Made by a program: the position numbers and the translations under genes. Source: Siminovitchia fordii DSM 16014 = CIP 108821 (GTDB taxonomy: Bacteria > Bacillota > Bacilli > Bacillales > Bacillaceae_C). Taken from it: a stretch of DNA of 64,000 bases. Within the stretch, counting starts at the first letter, position 1; each line of letters starts with the position of its first letter. A model generated the notes under the pieces. That model did not search any database. It was not told the origin of the DNA and saw only the letters and a program-made list of their open reading frames with translations. Positions 1 to 7,845 of this stretch are shown here, piece by piece. The DNA lies in assembly GCF_000374565.1 (NCBI RefSeq), contig NZ_KB894689.1, positions 156,846-220,845 of the forward strand, read 5' to 3'.

Positions 1-636
1 TTTTACGTTGGCGCGCTGGTGGTGATCATGAGCATCTATCCTTGGACAGCCGTTAGGCCGGATGAAAGCCCTTTTGTCCAAGTATTTGCGGCAGTCGGTA
101 TAACAGCAGCTGCCGGCATTATCAACTTTGTCGTTCTGACATCGGCGGCATCGGCCTGCAACAGCGGCGTTTTCAGTACAAGCCGAATGATGTACTCACT
201 TGCAAAAAATCGACAGGCGCCTCAAACATTAACAAAACTAACGAACCATAAAGTGCCTTCCAATGCCTTGTTTTTTTCAGCTGTGGCGATACTGATTAGT
301 GTTGTGTTGAACTATACCATTCCGGAAGGAGTATTCACGCTTGTCACTAGCGTATCCACATTTTGTTTCATCTTTATATGGGGAATCACCGTCCTTGCCC
401 ATTTAAAATATCGGAAAACAAGACCGGAATTAGCCAAAGCGAGTAAGTTTAAAATGCCGCTTTTTCCATTTGCCAATTACTTAATCTTAACTTTCTTCGC
501 GTTTATATTGGTCGTGCTGGCACTTGGAAAAGACACCCGGGTTGCCCTGTTTGTAACTCCTTTGTGGTTCATTCTTTTGTTTGTCATTTATAAAATCCGG
601 GCAGCAAAAATGAAAGCTGAGGGACAGGAGAAGTAG
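1..636 (+). CDS. amino-acid permease, CycA/YtnA-like (5' end outside window)
   Basis: C-terminal about 211 residues of an APC-superfamily amino-acid permease; the frame is open to the left edge, so the true start lies outside. The stretch SACNSGVFSTSRMMYSLAK and the hydrophobic helices after it match the D-serine/D-alanine/glycine transporter group (CycA of Escherichia coli, YtnA of Bacillus subtilis). About five membrane helices remain, ending in a short basic cytoplasmic tail. The family performs proton-coupled uptake of small neutral amino acids. Exact substrate cannot be told from this fragment. A hairpin with a T-run follows at 739-768. Confidence 0.85.
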   Translation, partial: FYVGALVVIMSIYPWTAVRPDESPFVQVFAAVGITAAAGIINFVVLTSAASACNSGVFSTSRMMYSLAKNRQAPQTLTKLTNHKVPSNALFFSAVAILISVVLNYTIPEGVFTLVTSVSTFCFIFIWGITVLAHLKYRKTRPELAKASKFKMPLFPFANYLILTFFAFILVVLALGKDTRVALFVTPLWFILLFVIYKIRAAKMKAEGQEK

Positions 637-965
637 CGAAGACTTAGGTGAACAGGTCACATAGGTGGAAAAGTTTGAATTTGAATGCTGAGCGAGCGGA
701 TATCCATGAACGGTTGATTGAGAAAACAATTAAAAAAGCCGCGTGCATATTGGTTGCGCGCGGTTTTGGCGTTTCGCTGAAATTAATTGAATCTGGGTTC
801 CATGATAGGAATCTAGCTGAAAAAGTGTACAAGCTTCGCTTTCTTTCGTCCTTATTAGTGAAAAAAACCCCGTTGGATGTTTTTTGGAAAATCTCTCACA
901 AACCTCTAAAAATTTTATGCATTTAAGGACAATTGTTAAAAGCGCTTACATTAGTGTTTTCTTAC
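637..965. other. intergenic region between convergent genes
   Basis: Besides the terminator this gap holds only a cre-like sequence at 936-951 (core AAAAGCGCTTACA), one mismatch from the CcpA consensus. It sits between the ends of two convergent genes, so a regulatory role is doubtful. No credible coding sequence was seen. Confidence 0.4.
739..768 (+). terminator. probable terminator of the permease gene
   Basis: CCGCGTGCA (739-747) pairs with TGCGCGCGG (755-763) with one G-U pair, and TTTT follows. It lies about 100 bp after the permease stop. Confidence 0.6.
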
Positions 966-2378
966 TTATAGAATGGACTCTTTTTTTTCTATATTTTCAT
1001 CCGGTGGATTAGAGGAAAAAAATATGACGCCTATAAGCATAGATATTCCACTAGCTATAATTCCAAACAATATCGCGTTTAATGATGATAGGCCTTCTAT
1101 AATTAAATCTAACAAAACTACAAATGAACTTATAGCCATCGAAAACAGCACAATTTTTGAAGTAACTCTTTTCCAGAAAAACGCCGCTAAAACTGGAAGA
1201 AAAATACTTCCGGACAATAGGGCATAAGCCACGTCAAGGGCAACAACAATATTTTTTAACCATACGCTTATCAAAATGGCTAGTATCCCTACAATTAATA
1301 GTACGACTCTTGTCAACTTTAATTTTGATTTATCTGATAATTCTTTCCTTGAATAAGGCAAAATTAAATCATTAACAAGTATAGTTGCAGATGCCATAAT
1401 AGTTCCTGATGCAGTAGACATAACTGCAGAAAGAATAGCTGCTATAACAAGTCCCACCAATCCAATAGGTAAAAAGTGAACGGCTAGTTCAGGGATTGCT
1501 TGTTGAGGATCATTCAAGTTAGGTAACAACACACTTGCAGCCATACCGATAATCGCCCCAGCTATTGCGTAAATAATACAGTATAATCCAGCTAAAATCG
1601 TACCTCTTTTTAATATTTTTTCACTTTTTGCAGTAAAAGCTCTTTGCCAAATGTCCTGGCCAATCATCATACCAAAGAAATATAGAAGGAAGTATGAAAA
1701 TATTTGGGATCCCCCGATATTGGAAAGACTCAGAAAAGAAGGGTCAACCTTATCAATTAAACTGTTAACACCACCAATTTCAACAATACTTGTAGGTAAA
1801 AGTATGAAAATAAGCCCAACAGTCATTATCCAAAACTGGATTACATCTGTTAAGGTAACTGCCCACATACCACCTAAAATGGTATATAAAAGAACAATGA
1901 CGCCGCCTGCTACCATTGCAAAAGTCGTGCTCCAACCAAACAAAGTCGATAGGACTACACCAATTGCAATAATTCCGGTTACAGCTACCATAAGATCATA
2001 GACAGCCATTACAACTGCACTCAATGAACGACTTTCTTTGCCAAAACGTTTACCTAGCAACTCGCTAACACTATATACATTAGCCGCACTAAGTTTTTTT
2101 GAAAACAAAACACCCATTCCAAGTATCCCAAGTCCAATCATGACGACTAACCACATGCCTGATATTCCGTATAAATAGCCCAGGCTTGACCCTCCTAGTG
2201 TTGAGGCACCGCCTAACACAACAGCTGCCATTGCAGGTACATAGAGACCATATCCTAGTCTACTTCCAGCAATTAAGAATTCTTTTTGGCTTTTTATTCG
2301 GCGTATACTAATAACGCCAATTGTAACCAGGAGGAGTAGATAAAATATCATTACTGCTAAATCTAAATTATTTACCAT
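966..2378 (-). CDS. sodium:solute symporter (SSS/SLC5 family)
   Basis: 470 residues, about 13 hydrophobic helices, the usual size for the SSS family. The family signature region GGMWAVTLTDVIQ lies near residue 170, and the first helices contain the small-residue-rich sodium-site region. It should import an organic solute with Na+. ATG start behind a GGGGG ribosome binding site. It lies 255 bp downstream of, and on the same strand as, a ureohydrolase gene, so the cargo is probably that enzyme's guanidino substrate (inference). No separate sigma-54 promoter was found directly upstream, so it may be co-transcribed through the hairpin at 2541-2588. Confidence 0.85.
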   Translation of the reverse strand: MVNNLDLAVMIFYLLLLVTIGVISIRRIKSQKEFLIAGSRLGYGLYVPAMAAVVLGGASTLGGSSLGYLYGISGMWLVVMIGLGILGMGVLFSKKLSAANVYSVSELLGKRFGKESRSLSAVVMAVYDLMVAVTGIIAIGVVLSTLFGWSTTFAMVAGGVIVLLYTILGGMWAVTLTDVIQFWIMTVGLIFILLPTSIVEIGGVNSLIDKVDPSFLSLSNIGGSQIFSYFLLYFFGMMIGQDIWQRAFTAKSEKILKRGTILAGLYCIIYAIAGAIIGMAASVLLPNLNDPQQAIPELAVHFLPIGLVGLVIAAILSAVMSTASGTIMASATILVNDLILPYSRKELSDKSKLKLTRVVLLIVGILAILISVWLKNIVVALDVAYALLSGSIFLPVLAAFFWKRVTSKIVLFSMAISSFVVLLDLIIEGLSSLNAILFGIIASGISMLIGVIFFSSNPPDENIEKKESIL

Positions 2379-2540
2379 GATTAAACCCCCAAATAATATA
2401 TTCTAAGAAAAAGGATCTCAGGTGCGTTGATTTAAGCCTAGTAGCATGTGTTACAAAGTAAAATTAATTCCAACTAAGACTTTCTTTGACCTGTTTTAAA
2501 AAGCACTCACACCTTTCTGAACATAAATTATTTAACTTTT

Positions 2541-2588
2541 GTACGACTTCTTCCAGCCAGATTTCATCCTGGCTGGAAGAAGTCGTAC
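2541..2588. repeat. perfect 20-bp inverted repeat between ureohydrolase and symporter genes
   Basis: Arms 2541-2560 and 2569-2588 are exact reverse complements around the 8-base loop ATTTCATC. Neither strand has a T-run after the stem, so it is not a textbook intrinsic terminator. It could stabilise the ureohydrolase mRNA or block processing (inference). Confidence 0.8.
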
Positions 2589-2633
2589 TATGGTTTGCGG
2601 CATAGTATCTATTATTTAAGTCTTTGGAAAAGA

Positions 2634-3599
2634 CTACTTTCTTTGTTGTTGTTTCTCCCTCTTGTTGTAAGCAATTATAGATATAAACTCAAAGCAAATA
2701 TTGGCGGCTGCTAAGCTTGTTACTTTTGTTGGATCCCTGTCAGGAAGGACTTCCACTACATCAAAGCCTTTTATATTTAACCCTTTGAGAGTTCTCACAA
2801 ATTGCTGTGCTTCAAAAGTACTGAATCCTCCTATTTCGGGAGTGCCGGTTCCCGGAGCAAAGGCAGGGTCCAAGAAATCTATATCAAACGTAACAAATAT
2901 CGGATTATTCCCAGTTCTATTTTTTATTACATCTCCGAGCTTACTTGCCGTTATGCCTTTCAGCATTTGGGAAGTGATGACTTGATAGCCTAAATCCTCT
3001 GCATTTTTAATATCTTCAGGGCCGTAAAGGCTTCCCCTCATGCCAATTTGAATGGATTTTGACGGATCAACGATTCCTTCTTCCACTGCACGCCTGAACA
3101 TCGTTCCATGGGTATATTTTTTTCCATAATAAGAGTCCCAAGTGTCCCCGTGGGAGTCAAAATGAACGAGACTTACTTTTCCGTATTGCTTCGCTATTGC
3201 TCTCAAATGGGGCAAGGAAACTGAGTGGTCGCCGCCGATTAAAACGGGAATGACATTATTGTTTAAAATCGGTTCTAATTGCGCTGCAATCAATTGATAA
3301 GATTCTTCGATGTAACCAGGATTTACAGACAAGTCTCCGTAATCTACTCCAGAGCAATAGTTGAAAATATCAATTTCCAGACCGGGATTGTATGGCCTGA
3401 TCAGTGAAGACATGGAACGGACTGCCTCTGGACCAAATCGTGTGCCAACAGCAAAGCTTCCGCCGGTGTCAAAAGGCACTCCGATAACTGCAAAATCAAT
3501 ATTTTCCTCTGTTTTAACGTGTGGAAGTCTCATAAAAGTTTTAATTCCGCTAAAGCGAGGGTATTCTTGCGAGTTGATAGGTGCGTATTTAGTTAGCAT
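2634..3599 (-). CDS. ureohydrolase (agmatinase/guanidinobutyrase-like)
   Basis: 321 residues with all the Mn-binding signatures of the arginase/agmatinase superfamily: GGDHS, HFDSHGD and FDIDFLDPAFAPGTGTPE. The family hydrolyses a guanidino group to urea plus an amine. I chose the ATG at 3599 because AGGAGG lies 6 bases upstream; a longer in-frame extension to 3704 has no ribosome binding site and would run through the sigma-54 promoter. Substrate is open: agmatine, guanidinobutyrate, guanidinopropionate or guanidine are all handled by this family. A sodium symporter lies downstream and a RocR-like activator upstream on the same strand, consistent with inducible use of an imported guanidino compound as a nitrogen source. 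Confidence 0.88.
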   Translation of the reverse strand: MLTKYAPINSQEYPRFSGIKTFMRLPHVKTEENIDFAVIGVPFDTGGSFAVGTRFGPEAVRSMSSLIRPYNPGLEIDIFNYCSGVDYGDLSVNPGYIEESYQLIAAQLEPILNNNVIPVLIGGDHSVSLPHLRAIAKQYGKVSLVHFDSHGDTWDSYYGKKYTHGTMFRRAVEEGIVDPSKSIQIGMRGSLYGPEDIKNAEDLGYQVITSQMLKGITASKLGDVIKNRTGNNPIFVTFDIDFLDPAFAPGTGTPEIGGFSTFEAQQFVRTLKGLNIKGFDVVEVLPDRDPTKVTSLAAANICFEFISIIAYNKREKQQQRK

Positions 3600-3641
3600 A
3601 AAAATCCTCCTCATCGTTGTCAGTTTTTCATACTTTGATAG

Positions 3642-3657
3642 AGCAAGTTTTATGCCA
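3642..3657 (-). promoter_or_regulatory. sigma-54 (SigL) -24/-12 promoter for the ureohydrolase gene
   Basis: On the minus strand the sequence reads TGGCAT-N5-TTGCT, matching the -24/-12 consensus TGGCAC-N5-TTGCW at all but one position with exact GG-GC spacing. It lies 43 bp upstream of the ureohydrolase ATG and next to a gene for a sigma-54 activator, so context supports it strongly. Confidence 0.85.
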
Positions 3658-3698
3658 ACCAAAATAGCGCACAAAAATAGGCTTCTCTTTGGGGGAAT

Positions 3699-3712
3699 AG
3701 TCAATTTTGACT
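3699..3712. promoter_or_regulatory. putative upstream activating site, copy 1
   Basis: AGTCAATTTTGACT, two 6-bp inverted arms around TT. It overlaps the stop codon of the activator gene and sits about 45-55 bp upstream of the -24 element, a normal distance for an enhancer. Two further copies lie before the activator gene. Confidence 0.6.
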
Positions 3713-5056
3713 AGTGGACTTAATGTATTTTTGTATTTTTCTGTTTGCCGTTGATTGACTGATTTTCAAAGCTTTACCTAAGGCAATACTGTTTGGGAAC
3801 TTTGAATACATCCTTTTAATGTAATCGCTCTCTATTGCTTCTATAAAAACATTTAAAGGAGTAATTTTATCGGACTCTTCATGATTCCTATTTTCTTCTT
3901 GATCAAATGTAATGATATCTTCATTTGAAGTAATCATAGTCCTTTCAACAAAATTTCGAAGCTCCCGCACGTTTCCCGGCCAATTCTTTTCAGTTAATCG
4001 GGTAATCATTTGTGAGGAAAAGTGTTTGTTGAAACGATACTTCTCATTAAATTCCCTTGTGAATTCTTCAATCAAGGGCTCTATTTCATCTTTTCGTTCA
4101 CGAAGGGGAGGGATGGTGATCTTTATCACATCCAGGCGATAATACAGATCTTCACGAAATTTCCCTTGCTCAACTAATTTTTTTAGATCCGAGTTTGTTG
4201 CGCAAATAATACGGCAATTTATATCAATTTCTCGTGAGCCTCCCAATTTGGTAATTCGTTTGTTTTGCAGCACTGATAGGAGCTTGACTTGCAAGTTTAG
4301 CGGCATCTCCCCAATTTCATCCAAAAAGAGGGTACCTGATTTAGCTTGTTCAAAACTGCCTGCTTTACCGCCGCGCTTGGCTCCTGTATACGCGCCTTCT
4401 TCATAACCGAAGATTTCAGATTCAAACAAGGACTCAGGAATTGCTCCGCAATTTACCTCTATAAAAGGCTCATTTGAACGGAAAGATTGTTTATGTAGAG
4501 AATAAGCAAGCTGGTTTTTTCCTACGCCAGATTCCCCTTCGATTAAAACAGTTACATCAAGGTCTGCAACTTTATTGGCAATTTCCATTACCTGTTCCAT
4601 TTTTTTATTTTCAAAGTAAAGATATTTATATTCTTTTATCTGGTTAAACTCCTCTTTATAATAGGCAAGTGTTTTAGCAACTTCTTCGTTTCTTCTTTTT
4701 AAAGTTTCAAGTTCAGTTATATCTCTTGAGTAACTATAAGTGTAAGCCAACTCCCCGTCCTTAAAGTAAGGATAAGCAGAGACCAAAACACTTTTTCCTG
4801 TATTCGTTTCCTGAACTTTATTCACTCTTTGGCGGTGTTTTAATACCAAAGCCGATACAGAGGGATTTAAGATGCCTTTCCTTTCAAGGTCAAATACACT
4901 TTTCCCGACTAAATCACTTGACTCCACTCCATACAACTCATAGCAAGTTGGACTAACGGCAAGAACAATCCCATTACCATCAGTTATAAAAATCTCATCA
5001 AAAGAGTTTAAAATAATATCCTTTAACAAACCTTCTTCCATATTAAAAGCAGCCAA
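3701..5056 (-). CDS. RocR-like sigma-54-dependent transcriptional activator (PAS, AAA+, Fis HTH)
   Basis: About 451 residues. An N-terminal PAS domain (roughly residues 10-110) is followed by a short coiled linker, a sigma-54 AAA+ domain with Walker A GESGVGKN, the sigma-54 contact loop GAYTGA, Walker B region LFLDEIGEMP and NWPGNVREL, and a C-terminal Fis-type helix-turn-helix. It opens -24/-12 promoters by ATP hydrolysis. Start chosen at the TTG at 5056 because GAGGTG lies 8 bases upstream; an ATG at 5041 is possible, and the longer frame to 5083 would overlap a palindromic site. Two such sites directly upstream suggest autoregulation, and a third with a sigma-54 promoter follows the gene. 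In Bacillus subtilis, RocR of this type senses ornithine/citrulline; the ligand here is unknown. Confidence 0.88.
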   Translation of the reverse strand: MAAFNMEEGLLKDIILNSFDEIFITDGNGIVLAVSPTCYELYGVESSDLVGKSVFDLERKGILNPSVSALVLKHRQRVNKVQETNTGKSVLVSAYPYFKDGELAYTYSYSRDITELETLKRRNEEVAKTLAYYKEEFNQIKEYKYLYFENKKMEQVMEIANKVADLDVTVLIEGESGVGKNQLAYSLHKQSFRSNEPFIEVNCGAIPESLFESEIFGYEEGAYTGAKRGGKAGSFEQAKSGTLFLDEIGEMPLNLQVKLLSVLQNKRITKLGGSREIDINCRIICATNSDLKKLVEQGKFREDLYYRLDVIKITIPPLRERKDEIEPLIEEFTREFNEKYRFNKHFSSQMITRLTEKNWPGNVRELRNFVERTMITSNEDIITFDQEENRNHEESDKITPLNVFIEAIESDYIKRMYSKFPNSIALGKALKISQSTANRKIQKYIKSTSQN

Positions 5057-5077
5057 GACCCACACACCTCTTTTGAT

Positions 5078-5091
5078 AGTCAAAAATGACT
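5078..5091. promoter_or_regulatory. putative activator-binding palindrome, copy 2
   Basis: AGTCAAAAATGACT, the same half-sites as at 3699-3712, lying just upstream of the activator's likely start. Starts of copies 2 and 3 are 19 bp apart, close to two helical turns. Confidence 0.55.
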
Positions 5092-5096
5092 TAATT

Positions 5097-5110
5097 AGTC
5101 GATTTTGACT
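5097..5110. promoter_or_regulatory. putative activator-binding palindrome, copy 3
   Basis: AGTCGATTTTGACT, one base different from copy 1 (3699-3712). Together with copy 2 it forms a tandem pair upstream of the activator gene. Confidence 0.55.
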
Positions 5111-5589
5111 AAATTTTATGTATTTTTATCATATTTCAAAAAGGAAAGTTTGAAAAGTTATTTTGAAAACAGAGGTATAGAAACTTATTAGAAATGATGG
5201 TATACGGAATTAATGCGAAGTCCTTGTTATTAAAACAGTGAATGGTTCGCAAAATAATAATGCGCGGTTTACTCAGAAAATTTTTATCTATTCCTTATGT
5301 CAACCAACCTAAACGTAATTTTTTGTCTGGAAAGTAACAGGGCAGGTGCTTATGTGCCATGGATGAATATATTTGAAAGGAATGCATTAACCAGAGGTCG
5401 GTAATTTTGAAAAGCGCAATAGATAGTTTGGGCATCCACGCTGTAGCATGGATGCCAGGTATTTTTTCCATAATAGTATTTTCGGGCAGTTTTTAGAATG
5501 ATACAGCCTGTTCAAAAGCGTATCCGGCTGTATATTATGTTCGTTCATCGTTGTCTCTTAAGCTTTATTGCACAATCGAGACAAATTCA
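5111..5589. other. intergenic region, two hairpins, no gene seen
   Basis: Contains GGCATCCA/TGGATGCC (5431-5438 with 5449-5456) and ATACAGCC/GGCTGTAT (5501-5508 with 5525-5532). The second lies beyond the 3' end of the homoserine dehydrogenase gene but has no clear T-run on that strand. No open frame looks coding. Confidence 0.4.
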
Positions 5590-6798
5590 TTAGTCTACAA
5601 GCGCTGCTTCTTCAATCAATACTTTTCCAAGAACTTGATAACAATAAATATCTGGCGATTGAATACTATAAATGTCCTCCTCTGAGGCTTCGACAAGGAG
5701 AACGTTTGGATGAAGCCTGTCAATGATTTTAATATGAGGAGGCAGGTTTTCTGAAACCATATCTCCTCCTATGGCCCAATAAGTACTAGATAGTTTCAAA
5801 CTTAATCCATTTTGTTCATCTAAGAAAGTGGGTGAAAAATTATATTTATTTATATAAACCAGGTCTTCGATAATGGCACTTGCAGTTGGAAACATTCCAG
5901 CTCCTGGTCCTTGGAGGCTAATGTTCCCCACAATATCTCCGTCAATCGATACAGCATTTTGAACACCTTCGATTTGATAAAATGGATGTGTTTCATTTAC
6001 CAGTACAGGTTTTACTGAGCATATGATTCCTGCCGCAGTCTTTTCTATAGAGGCTATATGTTTAAATCGATAACCGAACGATGTAAATAGATTAATTTGC
6101 TCAGGTGTGATTGATTTAATCCCTATTCGAATCGATTCCTCCCAATCAGGTTTCTCTCCAAATGCCAGCTCGCTTAAAATCACCGCTTTGTAAAAGGCGT
6201 CATATCCTTCGATGTCATTTGTAGGATCAGCTTCTGCATATCCATTTTCTTGTGCTACTTTTAATGCTGTTTCAAATGAACAGCCGTCTTCTCTCATCTT
6301 TGTCAAAATAAAATTAGAGGTTCCATTAAGGATGCCTTGCACTTTTTGTATATTATTTACATTTAACAGTTGCCGCAGAGTTTGGATAATTGGAATTCCA
6401 CCTGCGACAGTTGCCTCAAACCCCAAAGTTACTCCTTGCTCTTTGGCTAATTGCTTTAATTCAGCTCCATGATGGGCAAACATTTCTTTGTTGGCCGTTA
6501 TCACATGACACCCTTTGTTAATTGCTTGCTGCAAGTAACTAAAGCTGGGTTCTTTACCAACGATGGCATCAATTACAACATCAAGCTTATCAAGTGTAAT
6601 AATTTCCTTGAAATCATCAGTTAAAAGAACATCCGAATCGGGTGCAAGATGTTTTTCAATATTTTTAACAAGTATTGCAACAACTTTTACATCATTTCCA
6701 AGTATCCTTTTAAGCTTTTCCTGATGTGTTTGAATGGTTTTATAAACCCCATTGCCTACTGTGCCATATCCCAACAATGCTATACGTAAAGCTGACAT
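5590..6798 (-). CDS. hom: homoserine dehydrogenase without ACT domain
   Basis: 402 residues. The N-terminal Rossmann motif GYGTVGNGVY binds NAD(P); ITANKEM, GFEATVAGGIPII and GILNGTSNFILTKM are typical of homoserine dehydrogenase, which reduces aspartate semialdehyde to homoserine, the branch precursor of methionine and threonine. After the GPGAG segment the protein ends about 100 residues later with no recognisable ACT domain, unlike the longer threonine-inhibited Bacillus enzyme (about 430 residues). ATG start behind AGGAGG. The leader carries a SAM-I riboswitch and terminator, so expression should follow methionine/SAM status; loss of the ACT domain fits a methionine-dedicated isozyme (inference). 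Confidence 0.92.
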   Translation of the reverse strand: MSALRIALLGYGTVGNGVYKTIQTHQEKLKRILGNDVKVVAILVKNIEKHLAPDSDVLLTDDFKEIITLDKLDVVIDAIVGKEPSFSYLQQAINKGCHVITANKEMFAHHGAELKQLAKEQGVTLGFEATVAGGIPIIQTLRQLLNVNNIQKVQGILNGTSNFILTKMREDGCSFETALKVAQENGYAEADPTNDIEGYDAFYKAVILSELAFGEKPDWEESIRIGIKSITPEQINLFTSFGYRFKHIASIEKTAAGIICSVKPVLVNETHPFYQIEGVQNAVSIDGDIVGNISLQGPGAGMFPTASAIIEDLVYINKYNFSPTFLDEQNGLSLKLSSTYWAIGGDMVSENLPPHIKIIDRLHPNVLLVEASEEDIYSIQSPDIYCYQVLGKVLIEEAALVD

Positions 6799-6863
6799 TC
6801 ATATTACCTCCTGGTTATTAGATGACTTTGTGGAAAGTTACTTTTGGTCAAAAGAATTTTATT

Positions 6864-6906
6864 GAACGAAAAAAACTCCCCATTACATACGAATAGAAGG
6901 GGAGTT
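6864..6906 (-). terminator. riboswitch-controlled intrinsic terminator upstream of hom
   Basis: AACTCCCC (6874-6881) pairs perfectly with GGGGAGTT (6899-6906). On the minus strand the stem is followed by a T-run. It lies between the SAM aptamer and the hom start, as in transcription-attenuating S-boxes. Confidence 0.9.
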
Positions 6907-6936
6907 TGAATTTCATTTATTCAAGATTTATCCACC

Positions 6937-7044
6937 TTCTTATCTACGGAATTGTTTACAATTCCTCTGAAATTGGCACCGGGCAATGATATGCTGGTTG
7001 CCGAGACTTCATAGGGTCAGTCCCTCCGCCTCTCTTGATAAGAA
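6937..7044 (-). ncRNA. SAM-I (S-box) riboswitch aptamer
   Basis: On the minus strand the conserved S-box blocks CAAGAGAGG, GGAGGGACTG, CCCTATGAAG and CGGCAACC appear in order. The P1 helix is visible: 7037-7044 pairs with 6937-6944 over 8 bp (TTCTTATC/GATAAGAA). With high SAM the terminator at 6874-6906 would form and shut off hom. Confidence 0.95.
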
Positions 7045-7076
7045 AAGTTTTAATTAAAATTTAACTATTTTATAAT

Positions 7077-7105
7077 AATATAAGACTCTAAATATTTATT
7101 GTCAA
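7077..7105 (-). promoter_or_regulatory. SigA promoter of the hom leader
   Basis: Minus strand TTGACA (7105-7100), 17-bp spacer, TATATT (7082-7077), placing the start site just before the riboswitch aptamer. Confidence 0.75.
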
Positions 7106-7337
7106 TATATTATGCTTACAGATTCCTACAGGCAGGTAGCAGTCCTTTGAATTTTAGGGGAGGCCGTTTGAACGATCAGCGGAAAAACTCAAGGAATCGG
7201 ACGAGATCTATCTAAATTTGGGTGCTCTAGATTGGTTAATAATTGTTTTGATACCAGAATGACATCATTTTTATTTTTCTCAACCATGAAGGGGATATGT
7301 CAGCCTATTAGGGACCTGCTTAGAAGGTAAATGCTTC

Positions 7338-7490
7338 TTATGACTCTTTTTCTTCACTATCTTTTTCAGTTACTGGTGCCATTCCGCCAGCCCCGGCTGC
7401 ATCCCTATCAGGGTCAGTAGGAAAAGATGTCTTTGTCCTTTTAGTTTGCTTCTCGGCTTCTTTGGAAGTTCCTTTCTTGTCTTGTAACAT
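7338..7490 (-). CDS. small hydrophilic hypothetical protein
   Basis: 50 residues, rich in Lys, Glu, Asp and Thr, with a Gly/Ala-rich patch AGAGGMAP and no membrane segment. I chose the ATG at 7490 because GGAGGAAATCGT stands directly before it. Not recognised as a named family; short charged proteins like this are common in Bacillaceae, some of them spore-related, but nothing here proves that. Confidence 0.55.
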   Translation of the reverse strand: MLQDKKGTSKEAEKQTKRTKTSFPTDPDRDAAGAGGMAPVTEKDSEEKES

Positions 7491-7695
7491 ACGATTTCCT
7501 CCTTTTTTCTTTTGGTAAACCAACGCCTAGTTTACGGAATGTCGAATCAATTGCTGGTTCAATTTGACAAAGACTTATCATTGGTTTTGGCTATGCCGAC
7601 AATCATAAAAGGTATGTTGAATAGCCGGTTTAATCCAATGCCATCAAAAAACAGGCCGCACAATTCCTTTGTACAACCCGTTTTCTTCATCCACC

Positions 7696-7845
7696 TTATC
7701 TTCTTTCAAATGTTTGGCAATCCGTTTCCTTGACTGTCTCAGCTTCAGGTACATGAGAGGTGACAAATATTTCGTTCGCATCGCATCTGTTTCCTTTAAC
7801 CCAATATTTACAGGAGTCCACATCACATAAAACATCTTTTGCCAT
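7696..7845 (-). CDS. DUF1540 domain-containing protein
   Basis: 49 residues read directly from the sequence. It has the DUF1540 cysteine pattern: C7, C12, C21 and C43, with SCKYWVKGNRC in the middle and TDCQTF near the end. The four cysteines probably bind a metal such as zinc (inference). AGGTG lies upstream of the ATG. DUF1540 proteins are small, common in Firmicutes and of unknown role. A longer overlapping frame (7644-7835) is a shadow. Confidence 0.85.
   Translation of the reverse strand: MAKDVLCDVDSCKYWVKGNRCDANEIFVTSHVPEAETVKETDCQTFERR

Noticed and set aside
648..926. 92-codon plus-strand frame after the permease
   Set aside because: It contains the permease terminator hairpin and shows no protein-like pattern or ribosome binding site.
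936..951. cre-like sequence AAAAGCGCTTACA between convergent genes
   Set aside because: It lies after the 3' ends of both neighbours with no promoter nearby, so a CcpA role is unlikely despite the good match.
5431..5456. 8-bp hairpin GGCATCCA/TGGATGCC as a terminator
   Set aside because: It has a T-rich run only on the plus strand, where no upstream gene exists.
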